A model generated the notes under the pieces. That model did no database searches. It was not told where the DNA came from and saw nothing but the letters and a program-made list of their open reading frames with translations. A stretch of 64,000 bases of DNA. Source: Desulfomonile tiedjei (GTDB lineage: Bacteria; Desulfobacterota; Desulfomonilia; Desulfomonilales; Desulfomonilaceae). The stretch covers positions 434,001 to 498,000 of the forward strand of contig JACRDG010000048.1 in NCBI GenBank assembly GCA_016218715.1. Direction: 5' to 3'. Both the position numbers and the translations under genes were made by a program. Positions 26,787 through 35,300 of this stretch are shown piece by piece; position 1 is the first letter of the stretch; every line of letters starts with the position of its first letter.

Positions 26787-27300
26787 GGAATCGCTCCTTT
26801 CTGAAAACGACGCGTGTTCGAGTCATTTTCACTAGCCGCAAACAGTTTTTTCGCAAAGAAGCTCTCGATTAGCCCGAGATACGATACGCCCCGAGACGGG
26901 GCGGTATTGGCTTGGTACTACCGTGCAGACTAAAGGTTTTGGACCTTGCTTGTTTGTTTCTTATCCTGGTTCCTTCCGAGGCGCGGGAAGTTGCCCTACC
27001 GGAAAATCTATAGTCAGTATACCGTATAATGCTGTCGAAGAGAAGCATACACTTACGCCGGATGAGCCCAAACAGCCGATCGTACAATAAATCTCTTATG
27101 CGCGTTCAGCGGGAAGAAACTTGGATTTTGTAATCGATTCTTCATGAGTGCTCAGTTTCGCAAATACGGTTTTTCTCCCGGGGTCCGGGTCCCCGGTGGC
27201 TCGGTGGGGCCGGCTTTTGCCAATCAGTCTTCCGGAGACAGTCCCCTCTATCGGCGCTACTCCGATTCATTGATTGAAGCCAAACCTGTATCGCACTGGG
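26787..27300. other. Intergenic region, 514 bases
   Basis: No gene can be supported. A degraded type B repeat is at about 27150-27225, with TTTCGCAAATACGGT, the end sequence also seen at 36139, and GGTGGGGCCGGC. Confidence 0.45.
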
Positions 27301-27876
27301 CTAGAGTTCGAGCTGAGCGCTGATTCCTCGCATCGCCTCAACGCTGATGGCGATGAATTCCTCGAGAGGGATCGAAATCTCTTCACACAATTTGATGTGA
27401 TCGCGATTCACCGAACGAGCGAACTCCTTTGCCTTCATCCGCTTCTTGACTGACTGGGGCTTCAGCGACGAGAGCTTCTTGTCCGGCAAGACGAGGGCGG
27501 CCGCGACGATCATGCCGGTGATGGTCTCCGCCGCGGTGAGCGCGAAGTGTATCGGCTTGCTTCGGGTCAGACCGAGGTTTTCCGCGTTATGATACTTGAT
27601 GACGTCTGTAATTTCCGGATGCACTCCTCGCTCCAGCAGGATCTTTTCGGTGACGAGGGTGTGCCGGGACATGGTGTCCCGCGTTTCGTCGTAGTCAAGG
27701 TCATGAAGCAGTCCCGCGAGACCCCAGAGGTCCGGATCCTCACCGAATCGCGGGGCCAGAGCCCGCATGATCGCTTCAGACGCAAGGCAATGTTTGCGCA
27801 TGCTGTCTGCTTCCAGACATTGCTCCATAAGAGCCAGCGCGTCCTGACGGGAAATGCCCCATTGATCGCCACTCAT
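27301..27876 (-). CDS. HD domain protein (HDIG-type phosphohydrolase)
   Basis: The 191-residue protein has the metal-binding HD pattern: RKHCLASEAIM (first His), GLLHDLDYDET (HD pair) and RHTLVTEKIL with VIKYHNAE for the later His residues. Such stand-alone HDIG proteins are metal-dependent phosphohydrolases acting on nucleotides; the substrate here is unknown. ATG 27876 follows GAGGAG. The gene is divergent from the nifS-like gene. Confidence 0.82.
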   Translation of the reverse strand: MSGDQWGISRQDALALMEQCLEADSMRKHCLASEAIMRALAPRFGEDPDLWGLAGLLHDLDYDETRDTMSRHTLVTEKILLERGVHPEITDVIKYHNAENLGLTRSKPIHFALTAAETITGMIVAAALVLPDKKLSSLKPQSVKKRMKAKEFARSVNRDHIKLCEEISIPLEEFIAISVEAMRGISAQLEL

Positions 27877-28109
27877 TTCGTCTCCTCTCATCTCTTGGAC
27901 CGGTCATCGCTGTGGCAGAGAGTGATTGCCAATGCCTATGGCCGGTTCACCACCCAGGTCGGGGGACAGTCAAGTCGGCATTATTCTTCGCAACTGCTAT
28001 ATCACAGCCCTACGAGGGACTCAATTGCGAAGGTCCGCACCCCCCGAGTCGTTCGCGGAGGGCGCGCTCGTTCAGACCCGCCGGGAATTACCCTTTGGGA
28101 AGCTGGTCG

Positions 28110-28138
28110 TTGACTTTCTGGTCGCATGTCATTAAGTT
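28110..28138 (+). promoter_or_regulatory. Possible promoter of the NifS-like gene
   Basis: TTGACT (28110-28115) and TAAGTT (28133-28138) are 17 bases apart, 63 bases before the start codon. The -10 is only a partial match. Confidence 0.35.
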
Positions 28139-28200
28139 TAGCGTAGCCCGTTTGAGGCTTGCCGTTTAGGGCTTCCAGGAATGTCTGCGGGGGTGACAGC

Positions 28201-29388
28201 ATGAAGACTATCAACTTGGATCACGTGGCAGCAGCGCCGCTCCTCCCGGAAGTGGTCGAGGCGATGATGCCTTTCTTGACGGGGAAGTTCGGGAACCCCT
28301 CGAGTATGCACAGTCTTGGCGAAGAGGTCACCGAGGCCATCGATGAGGCTCGCCGCCACGTTGCTCGGCTGATTAACGCAAAAGAACAGGAGATCGTCTT
28401 CACCTCGGGCGGCACCGAGTCAAATAATTGGGCCCTCAAAGGAGTGGTTCAGGCCAACCGTGCACGGGGAAATCACCTGATAACTTCTTCAATCGAACAT
28501 TTTTCCATCATGCACGCCATCAAGGCCCTTGAAAAACAAGGGGTCGAAGTGACGCGCCTTCCGGTGGACCAGTACGGAATCGTGGACCCATCAGACGTCG
28601 AACGAGCCATAACGCCGCAAACCGTTCTGATCTCCGTCATGCACGCGAATAATGAAGTCGGCTCGATCCAGCCGATCGAGGAAATCGGTAAGATAGCGCG
28701 TGCGCACAATATCCCGTTTCACACCGACGCGGTGGCCACTACGGGAGTGATCCCGGTCGATGTGGACACACTCAATGCGGACCTGCTCTCCTTGGCGGCC
28801 AATCCCTTCTACGGTCCTTTGGGGATCGGCGCGTTGTACGTGCGGAAAGGGATGAAGATTGCCCCCCTGCTGGACGGCGGAATTCAAGAAAGCGGGATGC
28901 GCGCTGGGACTGAAAACGTCCTGGGGATCATCGGTATGGGGAAAGCGGCTGAGATCGCGCTGACAGAGATGGATCGGCGCATCGCTCACCTGGTTCCCCT
29001 GCGAGACCGCCTCCTCAAAGGAATCCCGGCAACCATTGAAGATGTCGATGTCGTGGGTCATCCGACCCAGAGACTCCCCGGCAACGTCAGCGTGACGGTA
29101 CAATACGTCGAGGGAGAATCGATGTTGCTTTTTCTGGACATGGAGGGGATAAAGATAGCAAGTGGCTCGGCATGTATTTCCCGGACGCTCAAGGTCTCTC
29201 ACGTGATGCTGGCCATGGGGTGCGATGCCGCAACAGCGCAGGGCTCGCTGCTCTTCACGCTCGGGCAGGACAACACCTCCGAGGACGTGGAAGAGGTGCT
29301 GAAGGTCCTGCCCCCTGTTGTCCAGCGTTTGAGAGATATGTCTCCGCTCTACAAGAAAAAGGGCCCACATACGAAGGGCGTGGTCTGA
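28201..29388 (+). CDS. NifS/IscS-like protein lacking the PLP-binding lysine
   Basis: The 395-residue protein is a clear class V aminotransferase-fold relative of cysteine desulfurases: [70 protein letters not shown], and the cysteine loop [10 protein letters not shown] with C325. However, the lysine that forms the Schiff base with PLP is missing: the usual SxHKxxGPKG reads [12 protein letters not shown], with N201-P202 in place of His-Lys. The PLP-contacting Gln of the DAVQ motif is also replaced (TDAVATTG). It cannot work as a normal desulfurase but may still scaffold a cluster through C325, as proposed for Archaeoglobus fulgidus IscS, which also lacks this lysine. The IscU-like gene follows. 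Confidence 0.85.
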   Translation: MKTINLDHVAAAPLLPEVVEAMMPFLTGKFGNPSSMHSLGEEVTEAIDEARRHVARLINAKEQEIVFTSGGTESNNWALKGVVQANRARGNHLITSSIEHFSIMHAIKALEKQGVEVTRLPVDQYGIVDPSDVERAITPQTVLISVMHANNEVGSIQPIEEIGKIARAHNIPFHTDAVATTGVIPVDVDTLNADLLSLAANPFYGPLGIGALYVRKGMKIAPLLDGGIQESGMRAGTENVLGIIGMGKAAEIALTEMDRRIAHLVPLRDRLLKGIPATIEDVDVVGHPTQRLPGNVSVTVQYVEGESMLLFLDMEGIKIASGSACISRTLKVSHVMLAMGCDAATAQGSLLFTLGQDNTSEDVEEVLKVLPPVVQRLRDMSPLYKKKGPHTKGVV

Positions 29389-29518
29389 CATCGGAGATCG
29401 CCGGATCCACGGGCAAACTTAGCGGGCACGGGTCGCCCGAGACCATATGGTGAGATACCGACCCGAAGTGCAACCGTTCGCCGGGACGGGCGGGCTGGAA
29501 TCACGATGGGGGAGGTTT

Positions 29519-29544
29519 GGAGGGGGAGATGCGTCTCCCCCTCC
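29519..29544. repeat. Strong hairpin between the nifS-like and iscU genes
   Basis: GGAGGGGGAGA and TCTCCCCCTCC form an 11-base perfect stem around TGCG. There is no T-run, so it is more a processing or stability structure between the two genes than a terminator. Confidence 0.5.
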
Positions 29545-29645
29545 ATCCTGACCGGGCGCTGAGCCGCCTCAAGCCCGGTGGACTATTACTCCGAGGTTCG
29601 TGCGGGAGCGCGGACGAGCATCAGCGTTAGGCAAAAGGAGCTTAC

Positions 29646-30131
29646 ATGTATAACGAAGTCGTAATGGACCATTTCAAGAATCCGCGGAACGTAGGGGAGA
29701 TCCCGGATGCAGACGGCGTGGGCGAGGTTGGGAATCCTGCGTGCGGCGATATCATGGCATTCTATATCAAAGTAAACGGGAACATCCTGGAAGACGTCAA
29801 ATATAAAACTTTCGGCTGTGGTGCAGCCATCGCCGTTGCCAGCATGGTGAGCGAACTGGCCAAAGGAAAGACCATCGACGAGGCCCTGAACATCACCAAC
29901 AAATCGGTGATCGAGGCCCTGAACGGCCTTCCCAAGAAGAAGCACCACTGCTCGAACCTGGGGGCCGATGCGCTCCACCGCGCCATCGAGGACTACCAGG
30001 CCAAGCTGCATGGGCAGAAATTCGCCAAGCCCGTGGACAGCGCTGAGGTGTGCAACTGCCCCATCTGCGACGTCACCGACCCGGAAGAGGCTCCCTACTG
30101 TTCGAGCGCGTGCGACCATTCCCACAAATAG
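29646..30131 (+). CDS. IscU/NifU-N-like Fe-S cluster scaffold with Cys-rich C-terminal tail
   Basis: The 161-residue protein has all scaffold ligands: C33 and D35 (GNPACGDIM), C58 (TFGCGAAIAVASM) and C102 (KKKHHCSNLGADAL). IscU proteins assemble [2Fe-2S] or [4Fe-4S] clusters on these residues and pass them to apoproteins. After the normal end near residue 128 it carries a tail with C-x-C-x2-C-x10-C-x3-C (EVCNCPICD...YCSSACDHSHK) that ordinary IscU lacks; it could bind a metal or cluster. AAAGGAG precedes ATG 29646. It follows the lysine-less NifS-like gene after 257 bases with a strong hairpin. Confidence 0.92.
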   Translation: MYNEVVMDHFKNPRNVGEIPDADGVGEVGNPACGDIMAFYIKVNGNILEDVKYKTFGCGAAIAVASMVSELAKGKTIDEALNITNKSVIEALNGLPKKKHHCSNLGADALHRAIEDYQAKLHGQKFAKPVDSAEVCNCPICDVTDPEEAPYCSSACDHSHK

Positions 30132-30157
30132 TCCTATCGGCTCATTCCGTCGCGCGG

Positions 30158-30238
30158 TTGTGCTGAGGCGCCATTTCGAATGGAATCATTCGCAAGGCGC
30201 TTCGGCACGCGTCGACCCACAAACCGTCCTCAGCACAA
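30158..30238. repeat. 81-base inverted-repeat element
   Basis: TTGTGCTGAGG (30158-30168) and CCTCAGCACAA (30228-30238) are perfect inverted repeats, with an inner pair GGCGCC/GGCGC. It looks like a small foldback element just after the iscU stop. Confidence 0.5.
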
Positions 30239-30486
30239 TGCCATAGTACTCGATTTCACAAAGCAGCCGTAGAAGTTGGGGGGGCGGCACCTCGGGTAAC
30301 GCGGGGTTGCGGTTTCGGCCGCGGAGGGGTTTGTGAGACAGAAGAGTTAGTTATATTAAGCTATTCAATTGATGATCTATGAGACGGGTTCACTTTTTTT
30401 CATAAAGAGATTTAAAATTTCTTGACAACATATTCATAACGTGGTCTTTTCATCTCAGCGACAAACCAAACCTAATCCTTCCTTTG

Positions 30487-30513
30487 GCCCGTTTTCGAAC
30501 GGGCATTTTTTTT
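30487..30513 (+). terminator. Rho-independent terminator
   Basis: GCCCGTT and AACGGGC form a 7-base stem around TTCG, followed by A and eight T residues. It would end plus-strand transcripts, either read-through from iscU (356 bases upstream) or a short RNA starting in the AT-rich stretch. Confidence 0.8.
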
Positions 30514-30643
30514 GCCCTGTTCACACGATTTCGCACTCAAACGGTCAACCTGGCCAACCCCCACCCTGTGGCTCTCCCACGGGGAGAGGGGACTCTCAGA
30601 GCGGTTCTCGAAAGTAATCACGGATTGGCTTCCGGGTGCCGGG

Positions 30644-30672
30644 TGCCACTGCTGGCTTGTCCAGCAGTGCGA
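30644..30672. repeat. REP type A palindrome (perfect copy)
   Basis: CACTGCTGG and CCAGCAGTG pair perfectly around CTTGT (30647-30669), with GGGTGC before it. The sequence GTAATCACGGATTGG precedes it, as in the copy at 22961. Confidence 0.75.
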
Positions 30673-30707
30673 TCCCATTCCGACGGAACTTCTGAGAATC
30701 GCTATAG

Positions 30708-30731
30708 TGGCGCCGGCATCTTGCCGGTGAT
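30708..30731. repeat. Type B palindrome
   Basis: GTGGCGCCGGCATCTTGCCG then GTGA, the same core and neighbours as at 49363-49386. Confidence 0.65.
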
Positions 30732-30798
30732 TTCCCTCTCCCAAAAGGACAGCGTTGGGTTGGGGCGCAGCGAATCATCGTCGGAAAGGGCGATCGTA

Positions 30799-32178
30799 TT
30801 ACGTTCCAACCACACCGCGCAGCCCTCTGATGGCCGCAGCGATATCTTCCCGGGAACGCAGCTTGGCGAGGCGTTTGAAGATATAGCCCGGTCGCAGGTA
30901 GAACCGTCGGTACGCGTACCGGTAGAACGCCTGGGTCTCTTCGGGCGAGACGGTGGGGAGCCTCATTACTGCATGGCTGAGGTCGTACTTGGTCCAGTCT
31001 TTGGTGAGGAGATAGCCGTTTCGGTCTGCCCACTCGAACATCTCGGTGCCCGGATAGGGGGTGGTTATGTTGAGGATGATCAATTCCGGGTCGAGCTTGA
31101 TGGCGAACCGGAGGGTTTCTTCCATGGTTTCCCGGGTCTCGCCGGGATTGCCGATCATGAACGCGGCGCGCACGTCGATCTTGGCCTTCTTCGCGGCCTG
31201 CACCGCGGCCACCGCGCGGTCGAGGTCGGTCTTTTTCTTGATATTCTCGAGGATCGTGCGGCTCGCGGACTCGATACCGTACATGATCTGGTGGCACCCG
31301 ACTTCTTTCATGGCCAGGAGCAGGTCCTGGTCCACCGCGTCCACGCGGCTGAAGCAGCTCCAGGTGAGATCTATGTGCAGATCCCGGACCGCGCGGCAAA
31401 ACGCGTACACCTCTTTTTTGACGCTGGTGAAGGTATCGTCGTAGAAGCAGATCTCCCTGATGCCGTAGCGTTCCTGGAGAAACTTCACCTCCTCCGCGAC
31501 GAGACGTCCCGAGCGGACACGCAATCGCGGTCCGAAAATGCGGTAACAGAAGGTGCATCGGCCGGGACAGCCGCGGGTGGCAAGCACCGACGTCGCGGGG
31601 AGACGTTTGTACGCGCCTGCGGCTGGGAAATAGCGGGTCATGGGGAGCAGGTGGTACGCGGGGAGCGGCAGGGTGTCGAGATCGACGATGAGCCTGCGGA
31701 CCGGGTTGTGTACCGGTCGGCCGCCATCGAGGAACGAAACTCCGGCAACCTCGTGGATCGGCTTCTCGTTGGCCAGGTCGAGCATGGTCAGCTCGCCCTC
31801 ACCGCGAACCACCAGGTCCACCGCGGGGTCTGCAAGCACCTCCTCGGGCAATACCGTGGGATGGACTCCGCCAAGCACGACTTTCGCCGCGGGCCATTCT
31901 GTCTTGACCTTCCGGGCTATGGCGACTGCGGAATGGATCTGGGGCGTGGTGGCGGTGATCCCCACGAGATGGAACGGTCCCATGCCGGTGAACGCGGAGC
32001 CGATACTCGGGACAGGTATCCGTTCGGCCTGAGCGTCGAGGATGCGGACCTCATGGCCTGCTTGCTCGAGAACCGAGGCGATCCACCCGAGGCCCAGCGG
32101 GGGCATGATACTGGAAACCTCGTGCCAGATGCTGTCTTCCGGCGATCCCCACGGCGGGTTTATGAGCAGGACCTTCAC
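30799..32178 (-). CDS. B12-binding domain radical SAM protein
   Basis: The 459-residue protein has an N-terminal cobalamin-binding Rossmann domain (about 1-140, MKVLLINPPWGSPED, VLGGVHPTVLPEEVL, VDLVVRGEGE) and a radical SAM domain with the cluster motif RGCPGRCTFC (C-x3-C-x2-C) near residue 210, then MYGIESASRTILENIKKK and FMIGNPGETRETMEETL. Class B members methylate or rearrange unreactive carbon in lipids, cofactors and natural products. The DxHxxG motif of classical B12 domains is absent, as is common in this class. There are no biosynthetic partner genes beside it, so the substrate is unknown. It lies downstream of the CHAT gene on the same strand, 213 bases away. Confidence 0.88.
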   Translation of the reverse strand: MKVLLINPPWGSPEDSIWHEVSSIMPPLGLGWIASVLEQAGHEVRILDAQAERIPVPSIGSAFTGMGPFHLVGITATTPQIHSAVAIARKVKTEWPAAKVVLGGVHPTVLPEEVLADPAVDLVVRGEGELTMLDLANEKPIHEVAGVSFLDGGRPVHNPVRRLIVDLDTLPLPAYHLLPMTRYFPAAGAYKRLPATSVLATRGCPGRCTFCYRIFGPRLRVRSGRLVAEEVKFLQERYGIREICFYDDTFTSVKKEVYAFCRAVRDLHIDLTWSCFSRVDAVDQDLLLAMKEVGCHQIMYGIESASRTILENIKKKTDLDRAVAAVQAAKKAKIDVRAAFMIGNPGETRETMEETLRFAIKLDPELIILNITTPYPGTEMFEWADRNGYLLTKDWTKYDLSHAVMRLPTVSPEETQAFYRYAYRRFYLRPGYIFKRLAKLRSREDIAAAIRGLRGVVGT

Positions 32179-32391
32179 GGGTGCACCTCAAAAGCGCACG
32201 TCCGGGTCCCCGTTTTCAGAGGCCCGGACGTGCAGTCGAAAATGCTCGCCTGTTAATCCAATTATATCGCACCCTCATTCGGGGTCAAGACAAGATTCAC
32301 CGGAGCGATGACGGTGCGGTTGCCCGTACGCATTCGCGGTGCATGGTCTTGCCTTGCTCGATAGGTCCATAGAGCCCGGCCGACTGCCGCC

Positions 32392-35300
32392 TCACGACTC
32401 GTCTTGGTCAGATCCGCCAAATTCCAAAATCATGTCCAGTAGCTCGCCATGCTCTGGAAACTTCTTCAGCCACAGCGAACGGAATTCGCCTTCTCCCACC
32501 TGGTCCTTGATATTGACAAGGGCTGCCATGATCGCGTCTTTGAGCTGCATTTGCCAGTCTACGGCTATGAGCAGCGCCTGTCCCAGCCGCATCAACGCTT
32601 CATCATACCGGCCTTGCGCAGCATGCAGCAGTCCGTACTGGGCAAGCGTATTGACGGATTGGGGCGGATGGCCGAGCCGTTCGTAGATTTCGAGAGCCTT
32701 TCGGTACCATTGCTCGGCGTCATCGAAGCGGTTTCGCTCCTGTGCCACTCTCCCCAACTGGTGGTACTCACCGGCGGCATCGTGCTCCAGGCCGAGCCGT
32801 TCGTAGATTTCGAGAGCCTTTCGGTACCATTGCTCGGCCTCATCGAAGCGGTTTCGCTCCTGTGCCACTCTCCCCAACTGGTGGTAGTCATTCGCGGTAT
32901 AGCGCTCCAGGCCGAGCCGTTCCTTAATCTCGAGAGCCTTTCGGTACCATTGCTCGGCCTCATCGAAGCGGTTTCTCTCCTCTGCCACTCTCCCCAACTG
33001 GTGGTAAACACGCGCGGCATCGCGCTTCAGGCCGAGCCGTTCGCAGATTTCGAGAGCCTTTCGGTACCATTGCTCGGCCTCATCGAAGCGGTTTCGCTCC
33101 TGTGCCACTATCCCCAACTGGTGGTAATCACCGGCGGCATCGCGCTCCAGGCCGAGCCGTTCTCGAATTTCGAGAGCCTTTCGATACCAGGCCTCAGCCT
33201 CATCGAAGCGGTTGCGCTCCTGGGCCACCATCCCCAACTGGTGGTAGGAGACGGCCATGTTCCCTTCGAGATCGGAGTCATTTAGCCCCTGATAATAGCC
33301 CAATATAATCAAATAGCGCTGTTCCGCGAGATCAAGGCTGTTTTGACGGAGCATCTCGTTGGCCTCGTTAAGGAGCAGGAAACACTGAAGATCCCCTCGA
33401 TCGCGTTCTTCTGCCCGGGGTCGTTCCCGGCCCATGCGACGGAGGAGGCTGCTGCGCAACCCGCCCCATTCCGCCGTGCGATTCGCGCCGTCATAAAATT
33501 CACCAAGCGTCTGAGCGAGCCATTGGACCGAATCCCAGTCATCAATGGCTTCAGCTAGGCGTAGGGCCCGAAGGAGGTTGGCCTCCTGGGCCGCGACCCA
33601 GTCCAGCGCGTCACGTTTCCGTTGCACGACTTCCTCGAGAACGGCCCGGGCAAAGCCTGCAAAGAACCGCATGAATTCCCGATCCAGTGCGGTCAATCCT
33701 TCCTGGCCAACTTGGGACACCAGATGCCGGCGGAGGAGAGCAGGAAGGGTCGGGTGAATCTCGTACAGGGATCCGCCAAGCGGCCGCAGCATCCCGCCGC
33801 GTGCAGCCTCTTCCAGCACCGATCCCCACGATTCACGATCGAGGGCCTCGCCCGCGATTTCCCGATAAGCAGGCAAATCATCACTTCCGCCTGCAAGCAG
33901 CGCCAGCATATCGAGAGACACTACACTCGAGAACAGGCCGACCGCGGGCAGGTGCTTCCTCGTCTTTTCCGACATCTGCGAAAACGCGTACTCGAAGGAC
34001 GCGTCCGCGAGCGATTCACCGAGATTGTCAACGCTTTCACGCAAAGATCGGACTATTTCCCCGGGCGATTTCGTCCTCAGGTGGGGGAGCACCACCTCCA
34101 AGGAGCGCGGATGGCCTGCAAGGAGTTTCACGAGTTCGTAGTAATCGGTGTCCGACCGGAAATCCTCCGGGCTTTTGCCGACCATGCCAAGGACCACCTT
34201 AGCCATGCTGGAGGCATCTTCAACGGTCAGGCCTTCCACCTCCAAAGCGTTGTACCCCACACCGAGCCAGCTCTCATCCCACTTGCGGCTCGTAACGATG
34301 ACCCGGCCCCTGCTGTTACTCAGTTCTTTTAGAAACCGGGAAAACTTCGCCCGATCCTCGTCCGATGAAAAGGGTTCCGCACCCTCCGGGTACCCGGCCA
34401 CAGTCTCGAAGTTGTCCCAGACGAGAAGACAGGGATTTTGACAGAGACGATCCAGTGCCGCGTCAAATTGCTCGTCGGGTGAAAGGCGGGAAAAATCGGT
34501 CGCGTATCCGAAAATGCTTCCCAATACTTGCCCAAAGGTCGCGTTTTCCTTGAAAGTCGTGACGTAAACCCCGCCAGGGCAGCCGCCGGTCTCCGCGAAC
34601 CACCGCCCAAAGCCGTGCGCCAGCTCGGTCTTGCCCGTCCCGCCGATACCGTGGATCAACAACCACGGGCGAGCATTGTCCCGCAATTTCCTCTCGATCC
34701 CCAACATCTCCCGGTCCCGGCCGATAAACCCGAATCGCCCTTCAGGGAGCGCCTCCTTGATGTGTTGTACGTACGTTTGCCTCTCGGCCCGCTCGTCCTC
34801 AGTGCAGGTACCGGCCCCCGTTGGGATCGGAATGAACCCCGACTCCTGCTGGTACAGGGTGGGCACCATCCAGTCCCGCAGAGGAAGCGGCCCGACCACG
34901 GATTCACGCCGCGGCTCGGTCAGCAAGCATTTTCGTCCTTCGGCCACCGCCTCTGACAGCGCGGCATGGTTGACGAGCCGGTCGTAGAAGGATTTCATGA
35001 ACAGAGCGGTGGTATCCGAATGGACAGAGTACGACATACCCAACACGCCCCTCGCGCCCACCGCAATCATCTGGGATGCCACCGAACCGAACGGCTCGAC
35101 CTCACCCTCTTCCGAGGACTGGCACGCGCTGAAGACGAACAGCGGCACCCGGCAGTTGGTGAGGACCTCCGCAAGGTCCCGGCTGCTCACCAGGTTGCCG
35201 TCACCCTCCACCGTCTCGAAGAGAAGGTATCCGGTATCCGGTCTCATTGCGCTCGCCTTGCCCGCTGAGGACTTCCGCATGACCCCGTGCCCATCGAACT

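Larger units (their letters stand above)
30132..30798. other. Repeat-rich intergenic region with a solitary terminator
   Basis: Contents in order: an 81-base inverted repeat (30158-30238), an AT-rich stretch with TTGACA at 30422, a rho-independent terminator (30487-30513), a CTCTCCC/GGGGAGAG hairpin near 30571-30590, and REP types A and B (30647-30731). No protein gene is convincing here. Confidence 0.55.

Noticed and set aside
26869-27087. Short minus-strand gene in the 514-base gap
   Set aside because: No ribosome site, no family resemblance and repeat-like surroundings.
32449-33285. Plus-strand repeat protein of 278 residues
   Set aside because: It is the antisense shadow of the TPR-coding repeats of the CHAT gene; the minus-strand frame has the protein family match.
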